From: Candidatus Hydrogenedentota bacterium
Lineage (GTDB): Bacteria; Hydrogenedentota; Hydrogenedentia; Hydrogenedentales; SLHB01
Reading direction: 5' to 3'
Length of the DNA stretch: 18,941 nucleotides
Assembly (NCBI GenBank): GCA_035416745.1
Contig: DAOLNV010000016.1
Location: forward strand, 62,602 to 81,542
In this document: positions 7,750 through 14,244 of the stretch, one piece after another
Layout of the letters: every line of letters starts with the position of its first letter
Numbering within the stretch: position 1 is the stretch's first letter
Made by a program: the position numbers and the translations under genes
Notes under the pieces: generated by a model
Told to the model about the DNA's origin: nothing
The model's input: only the letters and a program-made list of their open reading frames with translations
The model's database searches: none

Positions 7750-8169
7750 GAAATAGAGCCTGCACCGAAGCGGAGTCTGCTCGACGTCTCCGTTTATGAT
7801 GCGGGGATTGCCGTCCCTCATCAAAGCCTCGCCGAAGTCGGGTAGATTGCCGAGTCTGATACCCGTCAACCGCGGATAGGTCAACACCTCCTAGTGGTGC
7901 GCCTTTGTGACCTTCTCCACGGATTTGAGTTTCACGAGAACGGCGTCCTCCACGATGAGGTCTGCACGAAACCCTTCGTCGAACCGGCGCCTGCGAAGCT
8001 CGATGGGGGTGGGAACCTGCGGTGCCGCGCGCAGGCCCCGGGCCTCCAAATCCTGCGCAGAAACCGCTTCGTACACTGTTTCCAAGAGCCCGGGACCCGT
8101 CTCTCGATGAAGCGCCACGGCGCAATCCACAATGATGCTTCCTGTCTCATTCTGTTTCGGAGGATTCAA
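7723..8169 (-). pseudogene. Decayed GxxExxY family protein (PD-(D/E)XK-like)
   Basis: The intact part (8169-7891, 92 residues) matches the first two thirds of the GxxExxY family. It has the name-giving motif GPGLLETVY (25-33), then a region ending GFRADLIVEDAVLVKLKSVEKVTKAHH. The family normally has about 120-130 residues. Here a TAG at 7893-7891 interrupts the frame exactly where the family continues, and in-frame reading beyond it gives EVLTYPRLTGIRLGNLPDFG and ALMRDG-PRIINGDVE, clearly the missing C-terminus, up to a TGA at 7725-7723. The usual ELK nuclease-core triplet reads KLK (K80 in place of Glu), a second sign of inactivation. The gene lies between imperfect 30-nt inverted repeats. 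The original function of the family is not established; relation to PD-(D/E)XK nucleases is from the fold. Confidence 0.8.
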
Positions 8170-8170
8170 T

Positions 8171-8200
8171 CTTCGTGTTCCCTGTGTCTCCGTGTGAGTT
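8171..8200. repeat. Right inverted repeat flanking the GxxExxY gene
   Basis: The reverse complement of this segment begins AACTCACAC and matches 7720-7749 at 24 of 30 positions. It begins one base beyond the start codon of the decayed GxxExxY gene. I could not identify a target-site duplication by eye. Confidence 0.6.
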
Positions 8201-8326
8201 GGTTCCTGTCTTTATGGAGACAATAAGATCTCTCCAGCAAAGGCTTTCCTGTCCGATTGGGGATGCGCTGCCGGAAGCTCGTCGACTGGACGGGCGCAGG
8301 CGTTTGCGGTCCGGCCGTCTGTGTTC

Positions 8327-9580
8327 TCACACGGCGCCGGCGCCGGGTACTTCCTCGGGAGAAGGCGCGGGATGGGGCAGAGGCGCTTCCGCGCGGAATG
8401 CCACGAGCAGGAACAGGGCGATTGCCACAGCGCTTGCGGCAGGCACGGCCCAGAATTGGTGGAAATTGATGGCGTTCGTTGCCGGATCGAGAAACCAGTC
8501 TCCCAGCTTGCCGGCGGTGGCGTGGCCCAGGAAGTAGCCGATGCCCATGATGAGGATAGTGAACAACTGCTGTGCGCCGGCGCGGGCCTGGCGCGTGCTG
8601 TGTTCGTCGATGTAGATGTATGACGCGGTGAAGAAGAACGCATAACAGAAACCGTGTGCCGCGATCACCGCCACTACGAGCGGGAACGGCGAACCGATGC
8701 CGAAAACAGTGAACCGCAAAGCCTGGGCCGCGAGGGCGATAATCAACACGCGTTTCGTGCCGAGGCGGGCCAGAACGCGTCCCAAGAGCCAGAGCATGAG
8801 CACCTCGGCGGCTTGTCCGATGCTCATGAGGGGCATGATTAGATTCTCGGGGGTGCCGGTGCTTTTGAGAAACGGGCCCATGCCGAAGTAGTAGTGCTGG
8901 TGGATCGCGCTCGTGAACAAGGTGGCGACGGAGAGCACAATTACGCTGGGTCGGGCGAACACGCGGAAGGCTTCCCACGGGATGAGGGTTTTCGTGTTCT
9001 CGGCATGTTTCGTCTCACGCGGCAGGCAACAGCTGTACGCCGCCAGCGTGAAGTGGAGCAGGGCGCACAGAAGCAGGGCATCTGCCAGCCGCGGATCGGG
9101 TTCGCCGGGAGGCGCGCCCTTGAGCCAGAACAAGCCGAAAGTCCACGCGATGAAGACCCAGCCTGCCGTGCCCCACATGCGAATGCCGCCGAAATCGCGT
9201 TTGACGTCGCGGACCCGGTGTAACACGACCGTGTTCGACAATCCGTGGGTGGGAAGAAACAGCAACCCGTAGATGAAGAACAGCACGTAGATCGTCCAGA
9301 AGGACCGGGACATCGCGAAGGCGGCGATGACTGTTCCGGCCAGCCCGTGGCATGCGGCGAGCATCACGCGGGCGGGAACGAACCGATCGACGACATAGGC
9401 GGCCATGAATGGCGCCACGATAGCCCCGATGGCGACGACGGCAAGCACCTGCCCTGCCTGATTGGGCGAAAACCCGAGGTTGTTCATCAGGTACAGGCTC
9501 AGAATCGGGTTCACGCACGCCGGGATGGCGTACTGCAAGAACATCATCGCCGAAAGCCTTAGGTACAGTGAACGAGGCAA
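8327..9580 (-). CDS. MFS transporter, nucleoside:H+ symporter-like
   Basis: A 417-residue inner-membrane protein with about 12 hydrophobic helices. The N-terminal half resembles the nucleoside:H+ symporter (NupG/XapB) branch of the major facilitator superfamily: LRLSAMMFLQYAIPACVNPI, then LGFSPNQAGQVLAV, and the loop AAYVVDRFVPAR replacing the canonical loop 2-3 motif. FGGIRMWGTAGWV (about 129-141) is another hallmark of this branch. The start is TTG 9578-9580 with GGAG 7 nt upstream; ATG codons 33 nt further in lack this spacing. Substrate assignment is weak, because relatives in environmental bacteria sit with sugar catabolic genes. It follows the two PIG-L genes on the same strand (98-nt gap) and could import or export their deacetylated or N-acetylated product. 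Confidence 0.8.
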   Translation of the reverse strand: MPRSLYLRLSAMMFLQYAIPACVNPILSLYLMNNLGFSPNQAGQVLAVVAIGAIVAPFMAAYVVDRFVPARVMLAACHGLAGTVIAAFAMSRSFWTIYVLFFIYGLLFLPTHGLSNTVVLHRVRDVKRDFGGIRMWGTAGWVFIAWTFGLFWLKGAPPGEPDPRLADALLLCALLHFTLAAYSCCLPRETKHAENTKTLIPWEAFRVFARPSVIVLSVATLFTSAIHQHYYFGMGPFLKSTGTPENLIMPLMSIGQAAEVLMLWLLGRVLARLGTKRVLIIALAAQALRFTVFGIGSPFPLVVAVIAAHGFCYAFFFTASYIYIDEHSTRQARAGAQQLFTILIMGIGYFLGHATAGKLGDWFLDPATNAINFHQFWAVPAASAVAIALFLLVAFRAEAPLPHPAPSPEEVPGAGAV

Positions 9581-9678
9581 TCGATATCTCCAGAACAGAA
9601 GGACTGTCCGGGACCGAACGGGTTAAGGTCAGAAGGCTATGAAGTTCTCGCTCCCCGACAGACGACGAACAAGCGCCG

Positions 9679-10485
9679 CTATGGGTTTCCTCTTTCGAGG
9701 TCTTCTTCGTAGGCCAGCGACACGAGGACCTTGTCGCCGAGGGCCTGGGTCAACGGGTCGTCTTCGGGCGCGCAGAACCCCAGGTGGAGGTGGCGGCGCC
9801 AGCCCTCGGCATACTCGAACCGGCCGGACATGCTTCCGACTTCGCGCGACATCACTTCCATGGTGATGAGATAGCTGTCCATCCCTTGGCTCACATCGAG
9901 CCATTCCTTCTGGCTGGTGTGGCATGCGAGGGCGTCGCGCTTGCGGTCGATCACGGTTGTGATGTCGACATACTGGCCGGGCCATACGCGCCTGCGCAGC
10001 GGGTCGTGCAGGCCGTACGGCAATGCGTGATAGAGCGTCACGGGGTCCGCGATCGGCGGTTGCGGCGGGTTTGTAACGAAATTCCTCATGCCCCGGAAGA
10101 ACGCCGCGGACACGGCCAGGCGGCAGGCGTTTGTGTGGTCTTCCATGTAGTCCTGCGGCGGCTGCACGAGCATGATCCTCGGTTTGATGGCGCGTATCAC
10201 GGCGCACAGCCGTTGCGGCAACTCGCGGTCGTAGTAGATGTCGAGGTCGTCGACGAGGGGCTCGTGAAACGTCGCGCCGAGGGTTTTTGCCGCGCGCTGG
10301 GCCTCGCCGGTGCGCATGGCGATAATCTCCTCGCGCGAGTACGTCGCCGTGCCCATGGAGCCGTTGGCCACATTCATGTAGTGCAACTCGTATCCGGCTT
10401 TCCCGAGGAGCATGAGCGTGCCCCCCATCATGAATTCGATGTCGTCCGGGTGTGCGGCTACCGCAAATGCGACAGGCTTGGACAT
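9679..10485 (-). CDS. PIG-L family deacetylase (LmbE-like)
   Basis: A 268-residue cytoplasmic zinc-dependent N-acetyl-sugar deacetylase family member. The metal-binding motif AHPDDIE is at 11-17. The second site is the segment QPPQDYMEDHTNACR, with H117 as the likely third ligand. Members of the family remove acetyl from N-acetylglucosamine units in small glycosides such as mycothiol or bacillithiol precursors, or from diacetylchitobiose; the substrate here is unknown. ATG 10485 has GAGGA about 8 nt upstream. The gene lies 66 nt behind the larger, exported PIG-L gene and 98 nt before the transporter gene, all on one strand, which suggests one operon. No signal peptide is present, unlike its neighbour. 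Confidence 0.9.
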   Translation of the reverse strand: MSKPVAFAVAAHPDDIEFMMGGTLMLLGKAGYELHYMNVANGSMGTATYSREEIIAMRTGEAQRAAKTLGATFHEPLVDDLDIYYDRELPQRLCAVIRAIKPRIMLVQPPQDYMEDHTNACRLAVSAAFFRGMRNFVTNPPQPPIADPVTLYHALPYGLHDPLRRRVWPGQYVDITTVIDRKRDALACHTSQKEWLDVSQGMDSYLITMEVMSREVGSMSGRFEYAEGWRRHLHLGFCAPEDDPLTQALGDKVLVSLAYEEDLERGNP

Positions 10486-10551
10486 AAATGCTTCCTCTCT
10501 TGGTTGTAACGCTTCAAAGGCATCCAGTATGCCGAACGCGCGATTCGCAAA

Positions 10552-12903
10552 TCACTTCCCCAGAGCCAGCATGTTGGCGAACACCCGCAAGGCCCCGGGA
10601 TGCGCCTCGCGCAGTTGCCGGTACCATACGAGCGACGTGTAGAGGTATTTGCCGTCCCCATAATCGCAGACCAGGCAACTGCCCGGTGGAATGTCCTCAC
10701 CCGGGTCACTGGTGCGGATGAGTGGCGTGTAATGCTCGTCCCACGCGTCCGGGATATACAATCCACGTTCCTGGACCCAGCCCAGCCAGTCTTCGGGCAC
10801 GATCTTGTTGGGCGTGTTGAAGAGCGGGTGTTGCGGCTGGAGCAGCTCGACTGGCGCGTCCTCCGCGCTTACCCGGTTTTGCGACACGTGGATTGGATAC
10901 GGGGCGTACTCGGGTTTCCACTCGAAGGTTTTCTGATACATCACGATGGCTGTGCCGCCCTGCTTGACGTAATCGAGAAGAACCTGGTTGCAGGCCACGA
11001 GATCCGGGCGTGCGTGATAGGCGCGCATGTCGACGAGTACCACATTGAATTGACCGAGCCGCTCGGGGGTGATTTCACCGTTTGCGATAGCCTCGTGCGG
11101 AACGCGCATCCGCTCAAGGGTATCCATGATGACGGTGTCGTAGCTGGTGATCACGCCGGCTTCGATCCCCTCGGGGACCGTTGCCTGCACGAGCTGGCCC
11201 TTGCCGTGAAATACGTAGTCCGACCCCTCGGGCATGGCGGTCACGAACACTTCGCGCTCGCCGATTTCCCCGTGCAGTTCGAGGGGCAGGTCGACCACCT
11301 GCACGTCACCTTCCCTGGCGAATTCGAGGGGGATGCTCCGTTTTTCCCACTCGTTCAGTGCTTTGAATGCCGACGAAGGCGAGATGACGATCATGGTCTT
11401 GCAGGGTCCCGGCGAGTGGTTCGTGGCCCGCATCTTGAACGGCACGACGGTATCCCGCCCCACGAACGCCACGACAGGTTCGCCGGGGAAATCGATGGTT
11501 ACCGGCGGGGCGATATCGAAACGCACGGGTTCACGAAGAGTCAATTCCTGCCCGCCGCACGTTACCCGCGCCGTCACTTCCGCCTGGGGTTCCATGAACG
11601 TTGCGTCGAACAAGTGCTCCGCGTGCGGCACGGTCGCGGGATGCCCCTGCGGCACGGCAAGAGGCAGCGCCACGGACGCCTTGCCATCGGCAAAACCGGC
11701 ATGCACGGGTTCGTAGGACTGCATCTCCGCCCAAGCCGTCGTGTTGAGGGTGCAATCCGCGGTCTGGCAATCCGGGGCGCCCGCGTCGTGCAGCACTACC
11801 GCGACCTGCCCCTCCTGGCCGGGGATGAGTTCCGGATCGCTCACCGTGACGTCCATGGTGAGACCCATCGCAAGCGCGGCCGCCTCGGTTAGCCGGCGCA
11901 ACCTGTGCCCGGCAAGCGGGCCGGCCGGGTCGATGGCCGCGACCGCTGCCAGCAATCGCGGTTTGAGCTGCTCGGGCGTGCCCGAAGCCCGTGCGAGCGC
12001 GCGGTCCTCTTGCGACACGCGGTCGCTGAGGCCGTTGAACAGCGCCGCCCCTTCGGGAGGCGGTAGTGCGCCGGCCGCCTGGTCCTGGGGCGCGGGGGCT
12101 GTCTTGACCGGCACGTACCACGCCTTCGTTTCGCCTGAACGCAGCCTCTCGATGAAGAACTGCATGCCCTGCGACGAATGTCTCTCCAGGGCTCGCGCGG
12201 CAATCTCCGCATACGAAACGCCCTCGGCGGGGTCTACCTGATTGATGTCCACTTCGACGGCGGCGGGGTTCTGGGGCTTCTCCCAGGCGCGGACGTAGAG
12301 AGCTCGGGGCTGCCACGGTTCAAGGCCCTCCCCCGCCAGTTCCGGAAACGCGGCGGGATTGCCGGCTGCGTCGAACGCTTCGAGTACGGCCGCGCCGAGC
12401 GCCTGGTGATGGCCGTGGCCGGTCTCGGGATCATGGTGCGTGATGATAACGTCGGGGCGCATCTCGCGGATGGCGCGCACCACCCGCCGGACGGTTTCCT
12501 GGCGGCCCCATTTCTCGAAGGTTTCCTCGCGGCTCTTCGAGTAGCCAAACTCGGGTAAGTCGAGGAACGAGACGCGCGCGCCGAGCACGTCCGCCGAGGC
12601 GAGCTGTTCGAGGGTCCGCAACACGCCCAACTCGTTGTACAGCTCGGGGCCGGCCTCGTTCTGGCCTCCTTCGCCGCGCGTGCCGATGACCGCGCAGGTC
12701 TCGATGCCGAACTGTTTGCGGTACTTGGCCAGCGTCGCGCCGTCCTCGTCGTCCGGATGGGCGGCCAGGCACATCAACCGCAGATCGGTGCCCACATCGC
12801 GCAAGGCTTGTTGGAACGCGCCGTCCGGGCCGGCCTGGGCGCGACTCGTCCCCGCGCATGCGACCATCGCGGCGAACAGGAGCAGAAAGCTTGCTTTTTT
12901 CAT
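10552..12903 (-). CDS. Exported PIG-L deacetylase fused to a GATase1-like C-terminal domain
   Basis: 783 residues. The N-terminus MKKASFLLLFAAMVAC is a signal sequence, with cleavage near RAQA or possibly lipidation at C16. Residues about 40-290 are a PIG-L deacetylase domain: AHPDDED (48-54), GTRGEGGQNE (74-83) and HHDPETGHGHH (156-166) supply the metal and catalytic residues. A central part of about 300 residues looks like beta-sandwich domains. The C-terminal part (about 580-783) has the parallel alpha/beta look of class I glutamine amidotransferase-like domains (FNVVLVDMRAYHARPDL, GGTAIVMYQKT) and ends in the conserved stretch HPLFNTPNKI-WVQERGLY found in long PIG-L proteins. ATG 12903 is chosen for the signal peptide; the frame continues upstream without family features. 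It heads the likely operon with the small PIG-L gene and the transporter. The natural substrate is unknown. Confidence 0.88.
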   Translation of the reverse strand: MKKASFLLLFAAMVACAGTSRAQAGPDGAFQQALRDVGTDLRLMCLAAHPDDEDGATLAKYRKQFGIETCAVIGTRGEGGQNEAGPELYNELGVLRTLEQLASADVLGARVSFLDLPEFGYSKSREETFEKWGRQETVRRVVRAIREMRPDVIITHHDPETGHGHHQALGAAVLEAFDAAGNPAAFPELAGEGLEPWQPRALYVRAWEKPQNPAAVEVDINQVDPAEGVSYAEIAARALERHSSQGMQFFIERLRSGETKAWYVPVKTAPAPQDQAAGALPPPEGAALFNGLSDRVSQEDRALARASGTPEQLKPRLLAAVAAIDPAGPLAGHRLRRLTEAAALAMGLTMDVTVSDPELIPGQEGQVAVVLHDAGAPDCQTADCTLNTTAWAEMQSYEPVHAGFADGKASVALPLAVPQGHPATVPHAEHLFDATFMEPQAEVTARVTCGGQELTLREPVRFDIAPPVTIDFPGEPVVAFVGRDTVVPFKMRATNHSPGPCKTMIVISPSSAFKALNEWEKRSIPLEFAREGDVQVVDLPLELHGEIGEREVFVTAMPEGSDYVFHGKGQLVQATVPEGIEAGVITSYDTVIMDTLERMRVPHEAIANGEITPERLGQFNVVLVDMRAYHARPDLVACNQVLLDYVKQGGTAIVMYQKTFEWKPEYAPYPIHVSQNRVSAEDAPVELLQPQHPLFNTPNKIVPEDWLGWVQERGLYIPDAWDEHYTPLIRTSDPGEDIPPGSCLVCDYGDGKYLYTSLVWYRQLREAHPGALRVFANMLALGK

Positions 12904-13046
12904 GACAAGTCCCGTACCTTCCATGTGAACAAGGGAAATATGAAAAGATTCTCGCTGAAATGCACCCTGGATGTCCACACCTGCGCCATGCGCCTGATTG
13001 GGGCGAAGAACGGGGCCTGACCCGAGGTCTAGCTCAGCAGAGCCGC
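12904..13046. other. Divergent intergenic region
   Basis: This gap of 143 nt lies between the divergent starts of the large PIG-L gene and the phosphatase gene and must hold both promoters. I see no convincing -35/-10 pair or operator palindrome. Confidence 0.4.
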
Positions 13047-13775
13047 ATGGCTTGTCCCGAGGGAGTTTACGGCGCGCTTTGTTGTTCGCTCCCTCTTCGG
13101 GCCTCGGCGTTTTGGGGTACACGGTCCGCGGTGCTGGCAGTTCTGCTGTTTGTCGCCGCCGTCTTCTCGGGGGGCTGCGCCCGGGTCACCGCCAACTTCC
13201 GTGAAGTCGACCCTGGCGCCTATTACCGGTCCGGGCAGATGGATGCCACGCTCCTGGACATCACGCTCCGGTGGTACGGGATCAAGACCGTCGTGAACCT
13301 GCGCGGAGAATCGCCTGACGAGGCCTGGTACCGCCGTGAGATCGCCGTCTGCGCGGAACGGGGCGTCGCTCATTACGACCTCGACTGGACTATGAAACGC
13401 CCGCCCGAGCCCGAATCCCTTCAGGCTTTCGTGGGTATCCTTGCGGAGGCGGAAGGACCTTTTCTCGTGCATTGCCAGGGCGGCACGCACCGCGCCGCCG
13501 TGGCCGCCGCCTGCTACCGCTTGTTGGAGGGCGAGTCCGTCGAGGAGGCGCGCGAAGAATTCGGCCTCTTCTTCGACGATGCGCCCATCGGGCAACTTCT
13601 CGGCCTGTACGAGGAAAGCGGCCTTTATGCACAGGGCAACGCCTCCTTTGAACAATGGGTTTTCGACGAATACCCCGCCCAGTACGCAGCCCACGGGTTT
13701 GACGATCCGGCAGCCACGGCCGAGAGTCCCCCGGCGGTTTCGGCAATGCGCTCAAAGCGGCGAGCCCCTCGCTAG
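13047..13775 (+). CDS. Tyrosine/dual-specificity phosphatase-like lipoprotein
   Basis: A 242-residue protein with a long N-terminal signal: a hydrophobic stretch VLAVLLFVAAVF followed by SGGC, so C44 could be the lipidated residue and the protein membrane-anchored outside the cytoplasm. The lipobox is not perfect (Ser at -3). The domain after it belongs to the cysteine-based phosphatase family. FREVDPGAYYRSGQM and GIKTVVNLRGE are the N-terminal family motifs, and HCQGGTHR (142-149) is the C-x5-R P-loop with C143 and R149. D113 in DLDW is a candidate general acid. Bacterial relatives dephosphorylate phosphotyrosine, phosphoinositides or other phosphoesters; the substrate is open. ATG 13047 is the best start for the signal sequence; its ribosome binding site is weak, so another start is possible. 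Confidence 0.82.
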   Translation: MACPEGVYGALCCSLPLRASAFWGTRSAVLAVLLFVAAVFSGGCARVTANFREVDPGAYYRSGQMDATLLDITLRWYGIKTVVNLRGESPDEAWYRREIAVCAERGVAHYDLDWTMKRPPEPESLQAFVGILAEAEGPFLVHCQGGTHRAAVAAACYRLLEGESVEEAREEFGLFFDDAPIGQLLGLYEESGLYAQGNASFEQWVFDEYPAQYAAHGFDDPAATAESPPAVSAMRSKRRAPR

Positions 13776-13780
13776 CATCT

Positions 13781-13809
13781 TCGGTGTTCTTGCGGATGGG
13801 GAGCACCGA
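13781..13809 (+). terminator. Possible terminator hairpin after the phosphatase gene
   Basis: TCGGTGTTC (13781-13789) pairs with GAGCACCGA (13801-13809), 9 bp with one G-U, about 5 nt past the stop codon. Only a weak T-rich stretch follows, so it is a marginal intrinsic terminator. Confidence 0.35.
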
Positions 13810-13849
13810 GAAATGCGGTTCCGGTTTTGGGCCCGGCCGCGAAAACTCC

Positions 13850-13879
13850 TTGCCTTATGTTGGGAAATGTGTTTATAGT
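13850..13879 (+). promoter_or_regulatory. Predicted sigma70 promoter of the structured RNA unit
   Basis: TTGCCT (13850-13855), an 18-nt spacer and TATAGT (13874-13879) match the consensus at 4/6 and 5/6. The expected start is near 13886. No annotated protein gene begins within the next 300 nt, which is why the downstream unit is noteworthy. Confidence 0.5.
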
Positions 13880-13965
13880 GAATGCGACAAATCCTTGTGT
13901 TGGCGATGCGGCCCGATAAGGGGCGCGCGGGGTACTTCACGAGGTGGAAAGGAGGTGGTCCATCG

Positions 13966-14088
13966 ATGGGAAGTCCGGGCAAACCCGGCGCTAGTAGGCA
14001 CGCCTGCTACGCCGCGGCTCGTCTCCATGAGATGGATCCATACACGATGAAAGTAGAGGATCTTACGTGGAGGTGCCGGCGATAGCAG
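13966..14088 (+). CDS. Possible 40-codon small ORF inside the structured RNA
   Basis: ATG 13966 to TAG 14086-14088 encodes 40 residues beginning MGSPGKPGASRHACYAAARL and ending KVEDLTWRCRR. It is Arg/Lys-rich with two Cys and no membrane segment. AAAGGAGGT (13948-13956) lies 9 nt upstream, an exceptionally strong ribosome binding site. Against it, the codon use looks less GC-biased at third positions than in neighbouring genes, the peptide is not one I recognise, and nearly the whole ORF lies in the predicted helices, so coding constraint is doubtful. It could be a regulatory leader peptide. Confidence 0.3.
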
Positions 14089-14116
14089 GCAACGAGTCTA
14101 CTAGCTTCTCTTGATG

Positions 14117-14147
14117 CGGGGCTCAGAACCCTTGGTTCTGGGCCCCG
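14117..14147 (+). terminator. Strong hairpin terminator ahead of the FapA gene
   Basis: A 14-bp stem (14117-14130 with 14134-14147, one G-U) closes a CTT loop. The tail TGTGTATGT is only moderately U-rich. It directly follows the candidate structured RNA and ends 97 nt before the FapA start. Confidence 0.55.
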
Positions 14148-14214
14148 TGTGTATGTACGCCGCAACGCAGGGGGATACCGGGCGCGTTCGCAGGGCGGGC
14201 ATACAGGGATTGCG

Positions 14215-14232
14215 CATGATCATGATCATGAT
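14215..14232 (+). repeat. Three tandem CATGAT hexamers
   Basis: Three exact copies of CATGAT lie 12 nt before the chosen FapA start, overlapping the ribosome binding region. They create TGATCA palindromes. In the FapA frame they read His-Asp repeats, so an alternative upstream start would place HDHDHD in the protein. Confidence 0.7.
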
Positions 14233-14244
14233 AGAGAGGGCGAC

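Larger units (their letters stand above)
13886..14150 (+). ncRNA. Candidate structured RNA or riboswitch-like leader of the FapA gene
   Basis: Promoter, folded body and terminator are in order. Stem P1 can form from CATC and GGGAAG (13961-13973) with CTTCTC and GATG (14105-14116). P2 is CCGGG (13975-13979), loop CAAA, CCCGG (13984-13988). P3 is a long arm: 13990-13999 with 14096-14105 (one G-U), GCCTGCTA (14002-14009) with TAGCAGGC (14083-14090), CGCCG (14010-14014) with CGGCG (14077-14081), 14020-14029 with 14066-14075, and GATCC (14035-14039) with GGATC (14058-14062). This makes a three-way junction whose closing strand abuts a terminator hairpin. The pairings are found by eye. I do not recognise the class; it lacks the GEMM, cobalamin or RNase P core motifs. 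It may be a free sRNA or a cis-regulator of the FapA gene. Confidence 0.5.

Noticed and set aside
13960..14000. RNase P RNA-like text (AAGTCCGGGC)
   Set aside because: The conserved P4 5' core and the distal ACAGAA-type 3' partner are missing, and the unit is too short for RNase P RNA.
13970..14040. c-di-GMP-I (GEMM) riboswitch-like GGGCAAACC
   Set aside because: The obligatory GACGCAAAGC segment and the tetraloop-receptor layout are not present; the GGGCAAACCC here is simply a hairpin loop.
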